The position numbers and the translations under genes are program-made. Below, piece by piece: positions 55,301-64,000 of a DNA stretch of 64,000 nt. The notes under the pieces are model-generated. The model saw only the letters and a program-made list of their open reading frames with translations, ran no database searches and was not told the origin of the DNA. The stretch is taken from positions 759,271 through 823,270 of the forward strand of contig NW_008710663.1 of NCBI RefSeq assembly GCF_000327385.1, written 5' to 3'. The DNA comes from Lottia gigantea. Lineage: Eukaryota > Mollusca > Gastropoda > Lottiidae. Numbering within the stretch: the first letter of the stretch is position 1; every line of letters begins with the position of its first letter.

Positions 55301-55951
55301 AGTCAGAGATCCAGTTGTTGAACAGTTACATGTTCTGAAAATAATATATATATGTTCTAAACCTAGTATAAGAATTAGTATTGATCTTAACTGTTATGAC
55401 ATCCAAGATTAAACCGCTGACCAAAGTAACACTAGCTTCTACAAATATCAGAAAATATAGTGAAACAACCCGGTTAATAGGATTGTAACACCAATGGGTC
55501 TATTATATGTTGAATTCAGATTTTTGTGCAACCAACATTACCAGGCAGACTCATAGAGGTGTCGTGTTTGAAAACCTATAAGTTGTTTCAGAATTAAGAA
55601 CATAGAAGAATATTAAGATCATTACTTACATACAACCATCAGCAGAAAATTGGAAATATTTGGTTTGACAGATATCGCATTTTCTACCACCAATGGTATC
55701 TTTACATGGACATTGTCCACTAGATGCACATTGTTCACCAGTACTACCATCTTGGTTACATTCACATGGTAAACATCCATCTTTCATACCATAACCATAG
55801 AAATTCTGTATACAGGCTGTACATTGTCTATCACTGGTAGTATTAGTGGTATCTGTCTGACTTAGAACAGCTACATTTGTCTTACAGGGACACTGACCAC
55901 TAGTTCTATCACAAGCACCATTAACAGATCCACCACTCTCACAGTTACAAG
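47681..55951 (-). CDS. laminin-gamma-like half: LE, L4A, LE, coiled coil
   Basis: Fourteen exons: 55630-55951, 55104-55334, 54584-54792, 54100-54228, 53760-53921, 53180-53443, 52804-52947, 52147-52322, 51212-51428, 50467-50648, 49760-50023, 49084-49321, 48332-48510, 47681-48175. Phases agree at every junction and no stop intervenes; about 1,071 codons. The order LE-LE-LE/L4A/LE-LE-coil and the residues at each boundary are laminin gamma, not beta. The first exon starts inside an LE in phase 1, so it needs an upstream partner. The LE exon at 59823-59969 fits exactly, giving a chain of about 1,587 residues in the window. Laminin gamma chains assemble with alpha and beta chains in the endoplasmic reticulum and are secreted into basement membranes. 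Here the C-terminal Cys and Glu of gamma chains are missing. It could instead be a separate gene whose first exon I failed to see. Confidence 0.8.
48600..49030. repeat. 36-bp minisatellite in a laminin intron
   Basis: About twelve units of CCCCATTGTACCCACAGATC plus TCATTGTGACAACAGT. The array lies between coiled-coil exons 48332-48510 and 49084-49321. Confidence 0.85.
50149..50240. repeat. dispersed repeat copy in a laminin intron (related to 60425-60540)
   Basis: It shares GATGCC(C)CACTC, GTCAACTCG(C/G)CAT and GTTCACATAGCTA with the copy near 60.5 kb, in the same order. Confidence 0.5.
51668..52032. mobile_element. 365-bp hAT-type MITE in a laminin intron
   Basis: The ends are CAGTGGCGGAGCC and, inverted, CAGTGGCAGAGC. 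They are flanked by the exact 8-bp direct repeat TCTAGACG at 51660-51667 and 52033-52040. Inside is a G-run of about 14 and a 131-bp-period direct duplication containing TTTTCCAAGGGAAGTAAGCC. It has no coding capacity. It lies in the intron between coiled-coil exons 52147-52322 and 51212-51428. Confidence 0.85.
52804..53443 (-). CDS. LE repeats after L4A (shortened array)
   Basis: Exons 53180-53443 and 52804-52947. With the half LE begun in the previous exon they give only about three LE repeats: CERCSEGNRRP..., CTCNGRGATTPPMC...DGC and CECDAIGSTSSVC...STGC. Human gamma1 has about seven full repeats here. The nidogen-binding motif NIDPNAV of gamma1 is absent. Confidence 0.8.
53760..54792 (-). 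CDS. laminin L4A (IV type A) domain, three exons
   Basis: Exons 54584-54792, 54100-54228 and 53760-53921. Diagnostic residues are APDSFKGDRHWSYGRALSF (gamma1 has APAKFLGKQVLSYGQNLSF), DLVRFEN, FYRVLSNVTNLYI and LVLVSAQKTSGAGDVSFVEQCTC (gamma1 DVTLASAR...WVESCTC). The first acceptor is ambiguous: two AGs, giving starts at 54792 or 54789, both keep phase. Its size is typical of the family. Confidence 0.8.
55104..55951 (-). CDS. LE repeats leading into the L4A domain
   Basis: Exon 55630-55951 holds two LE repeats (CNCESGGSVNGAC and CECNQDGSTGEQC). Exon 55104-55334 holds CNCSTTGSLTGAC, CECKDNVAGDKC, LEDKNPRGCQPCFCFEHG, then GYTAKQLTVSG. The last stretch is nearly the gamma1 LE4/L4A entry (CVCKDNVEGFNC, LESSNPRGCTPCFCFGHS). 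The first LE has about ten extra residues between its fifth and sixth cysteines, including a sequon NTT. Confidence 0.85.
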
Positions 55952-57950
55952 CTAAAATATAATGTCAAAGTCTGAACTAAACCAACCAGCAGTTATCAAT
56001 TACTAATCAACTTCGTGTGATATTATGGAGGATTGGAGATAACAATTCGTCCAGTGCGTTATCACAATAGGACTGGTCGAAAATCAGCAGTCTTTATTGT
56101 CACTTTCTTGATGCTAATAAAACAAGAAGGTTATCCTTTTCGCTGCTGGTAGTTTATGTGAAATATTGAAAAATCACGATTTAATTGACGCTTCTTAGTA
56201 GCATGTTCTATCCCTAACAGACCTGTTATTTCAGTATGAAGTAGTAAATATACGAACAAGAGGTATTTTGTATTTTGTATGCTGTTTTTAATGACCAAAT
56301 ATGATACGTTATTATTTTCAAATTCAGCTTATTTGAGATTTTCGAAGAATAAAGTCTTGGTGTTCGATCAATTCGAAAGATCGAAGACCACATAGACTAT
56401 ACCAACATTTGTTGAAAATACCCCTCCACCACAAGTTTATTTCAAATTCTACGAAGTCGGTAATTGATTTCCTGTTTTGTTTGTCTTCAAATTTTAGGTG
56501 TTTTCTTTCCGAAATTTGTGCATTCAATAAAAAAGACATAAAACTAGAAAATTCTTGACAAAGGTTAATACAACAACAATCACATGATGTCTGGCCGTAA
56601 GCTTTAATGTTGATTTAATGTATATTGTATATAATTTATTCTATTTAGTCAGAGATATACTTTCTACTTTTCACAAATTTCACACGAAATTCTTGGAAAG
56701 AAAATTAAAAAGTCAATTTTCAATTTCTATGAATGAAAAGTTTATAAGCGCTGAGGTTGTTACACTCTTTAAATGTACTCATTGTATTTGCAGACCTGTA
56801 CAGAAGCAGAAATAGCATTTTCTTACATTTAATTCTGGAATAGGTTGTTATAAATTAAGTAGATGCAGTACTGTGTTGGATAAAGATACCCCCTCTTATA
56901 CTTGAATTTCTGATCATTGTTTGTTGTGTGGGGCCCTTACTAAGCCTCCTCACCCAATGATTTTCTGAAAAGTCACTGAGCAAATACACGAGGTACGGTC
57001 CAGCCATAATGAAGACAGGGTCCGCTTCTTATATTTTCTACCGTATCTACATATATAAACCCGAACCGTACACCGCAGCATGGGCCTATGCCATATTTTC
57101 ATTCATTTTCAACTTTCATTCCGTTTTTATTAGCTTTATTTTTAAGTTAGCCACTTAAACTGAAGGGAAAAAAACGGAACGAAAGTTTAAAGTAATTTTT
57201 ATAAGACCGTTATACAATAAACGATAGCTTATTTTAAATTATATTTTAATATTTATAATGAAAACCCATTATCCATGATATTCGTATTTCTGGTTGGGTG
57301 AATACCTATTAACTTCATTCCAACATAATATTATCAATAACGTTTGTAGTCGTTATCCAAATGCTGCCTTTTTGCGATTGTTAAGTATAGTCGAATAAAT
57401 ACATTTATGTAAATAAGGGTACGATTCATAAAAACATAACCACGAAAGGTCTACTTAATCTTTTTGAAAGTTTATTCATAAAATATTGCAATTTGAAACA
57501 TAAATTGCATTTTTTCCTTTGATGTTTTAAGAAATTAATTGCTTAAAATGTGTGTTCGAAGAAAACCATGATATTTTATCAGCAATTTGTTGTTGTAGCA
57601 TACTTGGATAACTTAACATGAAAAACAAATACAATCTAAAAGGAAAGTAGGTGGAGCTTAGGTGCGCTACAACTAGTCTATTTTGATGTTACTGCACGGC
57701 TGAAGGTCAACCCCTTTTTAGAAAACAAAACTCATGACTTGCACAAGCTTGTATTTCATTGGGTAAAACGGTAACTCATTAATATATTTAAACAAACTCG
57801 TCGGATTCATTCGTTATATATGTTAACGCGTAAGAGCCGTGATATATTTACTTCTTATAGGAAACTTGTTTGAAAAGTTTTCTCATAATATTTTCGCTTC
57901 TCTATAAAAAAATTCACAATCTTTTGTGTATTGCCCTATATATAATTATT
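55952..57950. other. region between the membrane exon and the gamma-like exons
   Basis: I looked on the minus strand for a first exon with a signal peptide ending in phase 1 and found none that is convincing. A TATA-like TTTATATATG with an ATG at 57007 opens only a 50-codon frame. Treated as intron of the long transcript and 3' flank of the short one. Confidence 0.4.
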
Positions 57951-57956
57951 TTTATT
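57951..57956 (-). terminator. polyadenylation signal AATAAA after the membrane exon
   Basis: AATAAA on the minus strand lies about 61 bases after the TGA at 58017. It supports 58017-59014 being a true 3' terminal exon. The surroundings are AT-rich, so chance occurrence is possible. Confidence 0.45.
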
Positions 57957-58016
57957 TTTAATAACACAAGTTATTGTTAAAAGTTGCACGACCTTAAACA
58001 ACAAAACACTGTCGTC

Positions 58017-59014
58017 TCACACAACTGAACCGTGCACTTCGTCAAATTCACCGAAACCCGCAAAAGGCAACTGTACATTGTTCAACAGGAGTTCATCCAT
58101 AGGTTGATGCTGATTAAAGCTACGATTATAATCGTCAGTCTGTTTATGGGAAGCTCTAGAGGGTTTTCTGGGCACAGGTTTTGGCGGTTTATTGTGCACT
58201 TGTGACTGGGTGGACGGTTGGAGTTCCTCTTCACGAGAAGGTACATAATTATCCGGATATACATATTCCATTGTCTTAGATTCCGGATTTACCCTCGAGG
58301 CCCTCAATGTTGGCGTTTGGGCTAAATTGTTCGATTTTGGTCGTTTCTTTCGCTTAGGTTTATCAGGCGGATTAGTTTTAACATCGTCTGCGAACATCGC
58401 TGGAACTGATATGGGTGTGTTCGATTTAAATGTGTGTAAGTTATCTGTTTTATTGTTCGATTCACTTTTCCTAGCTTGTTTTTCCTGATTGTATTCATTA
58501 TAATCATCGATACTAAAAGGCTGTTTGAGCTGTACTGGTTTCGGTTTTGGCTGTAATATGAACGGTGATTCACCGTTTTCTGTGGAAGATGTTTCCTCTG
58601 GAATGCTCTCAAGGTCACCAGAACTTTCCGGATCGTGATTCCAACCAACTCGTCCCACAGGAAGAGAATTTGAATCGCGAGAATAAGTCATGCCATTTTT
58701 GTGTTTTTGTTTTGATTTTCCACTGGCTAAATGTTCATTAAATTCGTACATGTTAGTGTTTTTCGCAGGTACTTTGGCACTTTCAATGTTATATTTTTTC
58801 TTTCGTCTCTCCAAACAGAATGAAAGCAAGATAGTAAATGAAATGATAAATAACCCAAAACCAAAGCCGATTAAAATAAAATAATATTCGCTGGAGTCAT
58901 CAAGAAAGGAAGTATTCGCTGCTGTTGAACTTGTGGCATTTGCAGCTGGTTGAAAGGACGTTGAAGTTGGTGGTAAGGAAGTTGTAGTTACTGGACATTG
59001 CATCAGGGGACAGC
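58017..59014 (-). CDS. terminal exon: stalk, transmembrane helix and cytoplasmic tail
   Basis: The acceptor is TTTTGCATGTGATAG|GC. The exon encodes about 332 residues including the junction Arg. Residues 9-40 are a Ser/Thr/Pro-rich stalk with a sequon NAT. Residues 44-68 form one hydrophobic helix (YFILIGFGFGLFIISFTILL), followed at once by the stop-transfer cluster ERRKKK, so the tail is cytoplasmic. The tail of about 260 residues has no recognised domain. It has acidic/Ser-rich and basic stretches (PDKPKRKKRPKS), a class I SH3-type motif KPVPRKP, several tyrosines in acidic or Pro settings (DYNEYN, EYVYPDNYVP), and the C-terminus GSVV, which fits a class I PDZ ligand (S-x-V). The TGA is at 58017-58019. 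The shadow frame extending upstream to 59054 is not used if this acceptor is real. Confidence 0.8.
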
Positions 59015-62000
59015 CTATCACATGCAAAAGAAAGAAAAAATACCGAGTTACCAAAAGGAATCATAGATTGCATTCTTACTCAAAACATTCGGGGCAAATT
59101 TAACCATTCTAAATATTTGGCACAATTTTGTATTCTAATTTTAATTTAGTTACTTTTTATCATTATTGAAAAAAAAATTGATCAGCAAGAACAAGACGTT
59201 GGCACAAAATTTGGTGGGTAACAAAAAGTTTACAGACAGGTTGTTTTGAGTAAGAAACAGCATGGAAAGGAAGGAATAATGAAAATAAAAAAAGCTTCAG
59301 CCCACATAAAAATTAAAAAAAAGTGTTGTAAAGAAAGTCAAAATCAAGAGTACAATACAAAGGAATGAAAAAAACCTTCAACACAACAAAAAACGGAAAG
59401 ACACAAAAATAACATAAGAGAGCCGGAGATCTGAAATTGCTGCTTTTCTTCCAAAAAACATATCTGAGCGCAAAACACATGAATGATAGCTTAAAAAATA
59501 AACTCTTGTATATTCTGTTTTATTGTTTGAAGGTACATTTAAACGGACTGAAAACTTGGAAAAAGCCGTTATAGCTATTTTTTTTTGTCAGATTCATTTA
59601 CATAGAGAATGTTTTATGCTCTAAGTATTGAGCCGCGACCATCTGTAGTATGAATGATAATGTTTGGTAGTGATTAGTTAGCAGCTATGATGACTCTTCC
59701 AGATAAAATAAACACTATTTAAAGAACAATTTCTTCACATCATGTATAGTACCCCATATTAATACGATACCCATAAACACAAGCAAACCATCGATGGCAT
59801 AGTAATGAAAGATATGACTTACGTTGACACCCTTCAATGGTGAAATTAAAAAATCCAGATAGACAACGATCACATTTTAAACCACCGACACCTGGTTTAC
59901 ATTCACATTGACCACCAATACTATAACATACTGTATTTACTACTGTACCAATAGGATCACATGTACATACTGAAATCAGAGTTGAAGAGCAGGATAATCA
60001 GCAGCGCATTCCTCAAGTAAAGATAGTCAAATAAAAAATTAGAAAACATTTTAAAAAGTGGCGTTTCTATGAAACATCAGGTGACGGAGCCACACAGGGG
60101 CCACAAAATTTTCCAGGGGGAGGGGTGGGGGATACCATTCTTCCACTAAAATTTGAAAGTGAAGGGGTCAAAGCCGAAGCAGCATCATTTCAGGGGCCGT
60201 GGAAACGCCACTGTGATCGCCGGGAGTTTTTAATATTCATTTACACCTGTCTTGACAGGACTTGAATATTGTTAACATATAACAAATAAATAACCAACTT
60301 TAGTTACTCATCTAAATGTAGGTAATGTGTACTACAATGTTCAATGTAATGCAACAATGGATCTTGTGTAATGTAAAACAGGCAGGTAATTTATTAAATC
60401 AATAAAAAAAAATCCACTGCGCTGTAGGTACTTTAATGGGTATTACTTGCGAAGAGTCGTGAGCACCCATCATTAAACACCAGATGCCACTCTGCGATTC
60501 GTCAACTCGGCATATCTTGCAGAAAGTTCACATAGCTAGTATAGATTTATGTATATATTTGACTAGCATAAAACTTTCTTACATTTTGGACCATCATGAA
60601 GATCACCACCAACAGATCTGAACACACTAGTACATGGTTCATTCTTTACGGCTTCTTCTCTAGTTAATAAACCAACTAGGTTTCCTACACAATTTACATA
60701 ACTTGCCATTATTTCATCTGTATTGTCTACAATAAATATACAAAATATTACAATATACCATTTTATATGGACTGTTTTCTGCACTTGTTAATTAATATTT
60801 GAATAGACGGGAAAGAATCAGCCGGAACTCCGATGATTTTTGCAGGTCACACAAAGCACAAAATAATTCCACATGCATATTTAAAAAAGGATTCTTAGGA
60901 AAGGAACTAATTCTTGGTGAAATCTATATGTTCACAAATCAATTGTTCACAATGAAAGTATAAGAAAGTGAGCTCACTGCGTTCTTCATAAAGTCTAAAA
61001 CTATCAGATACATCGGTACCATTCATCACAGTTAGAGCAGGAATCAAGATGGCGGAATCTATCAGGATGACATCTACTGAGTTCTGTATTCCAGTGTAGA
61101 ATAATGACAAGGTGTATTTACATCTTAAATCAATAGATATTGTCTCATTCACCACTACCGCTCCCAATGAGGTTCCTTAAAAAACAGAAATCCCAATGTC
61201 AAATGATTACAGGATTCTATTTGTCAGTTAAACTCATAGAAAATAAAATCAAAATCCAATAAGGTACAATATATAAATCAAAATGTGACGACAAACATAT
61301 AATACACTTTATATGACCATCTCGAACACAACCCTACCATGTTCGTTATCTTTGCTAGAAGCAAATACGAGACATTTTGGATTGATTAAGACAATATGTT
61401 ACAACTACCAACCGAGAAATCATTAAGAGTTTGAATTGGATGCTGAAACCTTACCTGGTTGTAGTGTAATAGTTATATTGGTCGCAACTTCTGTTCCTGC
61501 TGGTACATTACAGGCATTATCTACAGGTACATTATTCTCAGTTTGTAGAGCAGTAACATCTACTCCACTAGCACCATCAGTTTTTAAATTAATAACAGCT
61601 TCTAGAGCTTCTGTTGTATTCAATGTATATCTTATGGCTGGATGGTATGACCTGAAAATGAAATGATTACATTGTGTTGAAAATCTATGGAACTGATTAA
61701 CAAAAAGGCAGTTTCTGCATCTGTGAACAATGAACACACTACTAAAAGACTTTAGTGTCTAATCCAGAGACCAAAGACCAAAAATACCTGTCTTTATTTT
61801 AAGTCAAGACCCAGACTAAAGATCATTTGTATGCATGTAAAATAAATTTAGAAGGTAATCCTGTGCAATAATCTATAGAAGAATCAGTCTTACCATGTAA
61901 CATCTTTTTGTTTTTTATCACCAAGTATCTGCTGAAAATATACATTGGTATCTTTGCCCAATGGACAAGACGCAAACTCATTTCCATCAAATGGTTTTTC

Positions 62001-63429
62001 AGACGTCCATAAATCATCTTGCATGGTACAGTCTGAAGATTGGCCACCTTCAGGTTGAAGTAGGAACTCATCCAATGCTGGTACATAATAGTTGGATTCT
62101 ACAGCCTTACATTTATTACCAGAAACATGTTCTTTACAAAGACATATACCGGTTGACGTGTCACAGGTTTTATTTCTGGACAATCCAGTATCACATCCAC
62201 AAGCTAAACAGTCCTGAAATAAACACCTCACAAATTGTATATCATGTTTAGGCTCAGATCTCAAATCTCAACTGGGATGCTACACCTGAAGCTGAATCTT
62301 ATGATAGATTGGGAAACAAAATAGTCGGAAAATACACCATAATGATATATTGGCTATATAAAAGGATTGACAATTTACCATCCAAAGAATAAATTTGACA
62401 AGAATTTTAAAGCGAAATTTGGATGTTCTCTTATAAATTTCTTTACCCATCAACAACTGTTACTTTGAATAAAGTTAAACGTGTTTTGACATGACATGAT
62501 GAAGTAACTGTTTAAATGTACCTGTGCGGGTGTACCCCTAGGAAACTGATAGAACCCAGGTTTACAAGTATCACATCTTCTACTTTCAGTGGTTGGTTTA
62601 CATACACACTGGCCATTTGACTGGGCACATTCATTACTTCTGCCGACAGTACCATCAGTATCACAGTTACACACTGAAATATTATGTTTATCATGCAATA
62701 ATCAAATCATGACAATAATCATTATATAGATGCAATATCACATCGGAACCTGAAACTGTGCGATCTCCGAATAATATAATTGGTTTACTTCAGTCTGTAT
62801 CCCCACAGAATAGTACTTAATTTCTATATTGCTCTGTAACTAAAACTTTGTGCACGAAATATTGTTATCATTACAATTACATTACATTGTATATGATTAC
62901 ATATCATGCTTACTTGTACACGTTCCAGGAGTGTCACCAGTTAAAAGGCCGTAATATTCTGGATCACACTCATCACATCGTCTGCCGGTTACTAGTGGTT
63001 TACATTTACATTGTCCTGGTACTTCACCTAACGCGTTACTCTCTTGTATACATGAACTTGTTATGTCAGTTACACCCAATGGTTCACATGAACACTCTGA
63101 AAGTGGAATAAAAAAAGGCTTTTCTTATTTGAATTATTATCTATTGGAATCAGAGAGATAGCGAGTGGAGCATGCAGGTGAGAAAATTAATTGCAACACG
63201 GCTTCATCGCTCAGACTATAGTTGCCATAATTCAGAAATTATTAGTAAAAACAATTCTTACCGATACATCTGGCCGAGTCGTTCAATTGTACGTTTCCAT
63301 CAGGAAAGAATCCAGGTAGACAATTTTCACAGCTATAACCTGTGGTGTTGTGGGTACAATTGACACAAACTCCTTGGCTTATAGTTTCATTATATACACA
63401 ACTAACAGCATGATCGTAGCATTCGCATT
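58017..63429 (-). CDS. membrane-anchored laminin-beta-like short arm (5' end outside window)
   Basis: Nine exons in phase: 63262-63429, 62914-63096, 62522-62673, 61894-62213, 61455-61651, 60936-61175, 60583-60726, 59823-59969, 58017-59014. The spliced product has about 849 residues in the window. In order these are three full LE repeats, an LE cut short by an LF (laminin IV type B) domain, one LE, a Ser/Thr/Pro stalk, one transmembrane helix and a cytoplasmic tail. The order LE-LE-LE-LE/LF-LE is that of laminin beta chains from about LE2 to LE6. Known laminin beta chains then continue with more LE repeats and a coiled coil and are secreted; this transcript instead ends as a type I membrane protein. 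An LN domain and signal peptide would be expected upstream of the window. All introns have GT/AG ends; the donor at 60936 (ATTT|GTGAAC) is weak and its exact position is the least certain. Domain identity is by residue pattern; the membrane form is inferred from the exon chain. Confidence 0.8.
59015..59822 (-). other. intron before the membrane exon
   Basis: Runs from the donor CAAC|GTAAGT to the acceptor GTGATAG|GC; A-rich, with nothing else recognised. Confidence 0.6.
59823..59969 (-). CDS. LE repeat exon following LF (LE6 equivalent); branch point for two endings
   Basis: The exon reads TA TGT ACA TGT... and encodes CTCDPIGTVVNTVC, GGQCECKPGVGGLKC and IEGCQ. It ends in phase 1 at a strong donor, CAAC|GTAAGT. 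The leftover C can join GC (Arg, then the membrane exon at 59014) or CT (Pro, then the LE exon at 55951). The second join gives GCQPCNC, the usual LE-LE boundary pattern. Confidence 0.85.
60057..60213. mobile_element. short element with AGTGGCGTTTC inverted ends in a laminin intron
   Basis: The left end AGTGGCGTTTC and right end GAAACGCCACT are exact inverses over 11 bp. Inside is GGAGCCACACAGGGGCC and a G-rich stretch like that in the element at 51668. No target duplication was found, so it may be truncated or mutated at one end. Confidence 0.45.
60425..60540. repeat. dispersed repeat copy in a laminin intron (related to 50149-50240)
   Basis: It carries GATGCCACTC, GTCAACTCGGCAT and GTTCACATAGCTAG in the order seen near 50.2 kb. 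Confidence 0.5.
60583..62213 (-). CDS. half LE plus laminin LF (IV type B) domain, four exons
   Basis: Exons 61894-62213, 61455-61651, 60936-61175 and 60583-60726. The LE repeat is interrupted after its sixth cysteine by NKCKAVESNYYVPALDEFLL. This corresponds to the beta-chain junction where LE5 passes into LF (human beta1 has the equivalent NEVEPGYYFATLDHYLY). The LF core follows, with the beta-type strand VDVILIDSAILIP (beta1 has TLIDSLVLMP) and then FHCEQL. It ends with DLHDGPKLCTCDP, which matches the return into LE6. LF domains are known only from beta-type laminin short arms as far as I know. The domain seems complete at both boundaries. Confidence 0.8.
62522..63429 (-). CDS. three laminin EGF-like repeat exons (beta LE2, LE3, LE4 equivalents)
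   Basis: Exons 63262-63429, 62914-63096 and 62522-62673 each carry essentially one LE repeat with eight cysteines. Introns are phase 1 except the last, which is phase 0. The first begins ECECYDHAVSC and contains sequons NET and NTT. The second contains GQCKCKPLVTGRRC and the third GQCVCKPTTESRRC. Length and cysteine spacing match the LE2-LE4 stretch of laminin beta chains, where a long loop occurs in LE2 and LE3. The first exon starts with two bases of a codon, so at least one more exon lies beyond the window edge. Confidence 0.85.
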
Positions 63430-63635
63430 CTACAAATATATACAATAATACAATAATGTAGCGCTATTTGATGCACATGTACAAAATTATTTTTAAAAAA
63501 ACTGTGAACAGTACGATAACCATTGAACTGAATGTAAAATGGAAACGGTTGGCCACTTTGTGCTTTATCCATGGTGATGCATCAATACGATTTTAAGTTA
63601 ATGCGTCACATATGATTGTATTTTGTTGAAAAAAT

Positions 63636-64000
63636 ATGAGAGCTACACACAATTCTCTTTATATTTTACACATCAGACACAATTCTGTTGTAGGTTTATA
63701 TTTTACTATCAAACACAATTCTGTTGTGGGTTTATATTTTACTATCAAATACAATTCTCTTATAGGTTTATATTTTACTATCAAACACAATTCTGTTGTA
63801 GGTTTATATTTTACTATCAAACACAATTCTGTTGTAGGTTTATATTTTACTATCAAATACAATTCTCTTATAGGTTTATATTTTTCTATCAAATACAATT
63901 CTCTTATAGGTTTATAGTTTACTATCGAACGCAATTCTCTTATAGGTTTATCTTTTACTATCAAATACAATGCTGTTATTGGTTTATATTTTACTATCAA
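63636..64000. repeat. 36-bp minisatellite running off the window end
   Basis: The unit is TATCAAACACAATTCTGTTG plus TAGGTTTATATTTTAC, about ten copies. The unit is a multiple of three, so both strands have spurious open frames. It lies upstream of the first visible laminin exon, inferred intronic. Confidence 0.9.

Noticed and set aside
56855-57007. Possible first exon for the gamma-like laminin half (ATG at 57007, TATA-like motif upstream)
   Set aside because: The peptide begins MAGPYLVYLLSDFS, which is not a convincing signal peptide, and the only phase-1 donor (CTTA|GTAAGG) is mediocre.
59015-59054. ATG start at 59054 for an independent transmembrane protein
   Set aside because: The N-terminal residues MVTRYFFFLLHVIG could mimic a signal sequence, but they coincide with the pyrimidine tract and acceptor that join in phase to the LE exon. 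RNA would settle it.
63636-64000. Open frames on both strands at the window end
   Set aside because: Both come from the 36-bp minisatellite.

Overview
The window is AT-rich metazoan DNA. Two host genes can be read in it: a NALF/FAM155-type gene on the plus strand and a laminin locus on the minus strand. Both are split by introns with canonical GT/AG sites. Laminin implies an animal. The many short foldback transposons and a dispersed repeat that I associate with mollusc genomes suggest a lophotrochozoan, perhaps a mollusc; that is inference.

Layout. Positions 1-39342 hold no exon I can support. They contain AT-rich sequence, minisatellites and scattered small repeats, and may be a long intron upstream of the first visible NALF exon. 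Positions 39343-40363 carry the last two exons of the NALF gene, encoding the conserved cysteine-rich domain of a NALCN-channel auxiliary subunit. Positions 40364-47240 lie between two convergent genes and hold three small non-autonomous DNA transposons or transposon-like inverted repeats. Positions 47681-63429 are the laminin locus, whose 5' end lies beyond the window.

The laminin locus is the main result. Exons 63429-59823 encode laminin EGF-like (LE) repeats, a laminin-beta-type LF (laminin IV type B) domain and one more LE. The next exon (59014-58017) encodes a Ser/Thr-rich stalk, one transmembrane helix and a cytoplasmic tail of about 260 residues, then a stop and a polyadenylation signal. 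Further downstream on the same strand, exons 55951-47681 encode LE repeats, a laminin-gamma-type L4A (IV type A) domain, LE repeats and a gamma-type coiled coil of about 580 residues. No first exon or signal peptide is visible for this gamma-like half, and the LE exon at 59823 joins it in phase as a normal LE-LE boundary. The simplest reading is one gene with two endings: a membrane-anchored beta-type short arm, and a long beta/gamma chimeric chain. Two adjacent genes remain possible. Phase agrees at every exon junction I could define, and no in-frame stop interrupts the chain.

Tandem repeats are numerous. Several have unit lengths that are multiples of three (27, 30, 36, 36 bp), which leaves long open frames that are probably not genes. 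Five short foldback or terminal-inverted-repeat elements have clear ends, and three of them have 8-9 bp target-site duplications.
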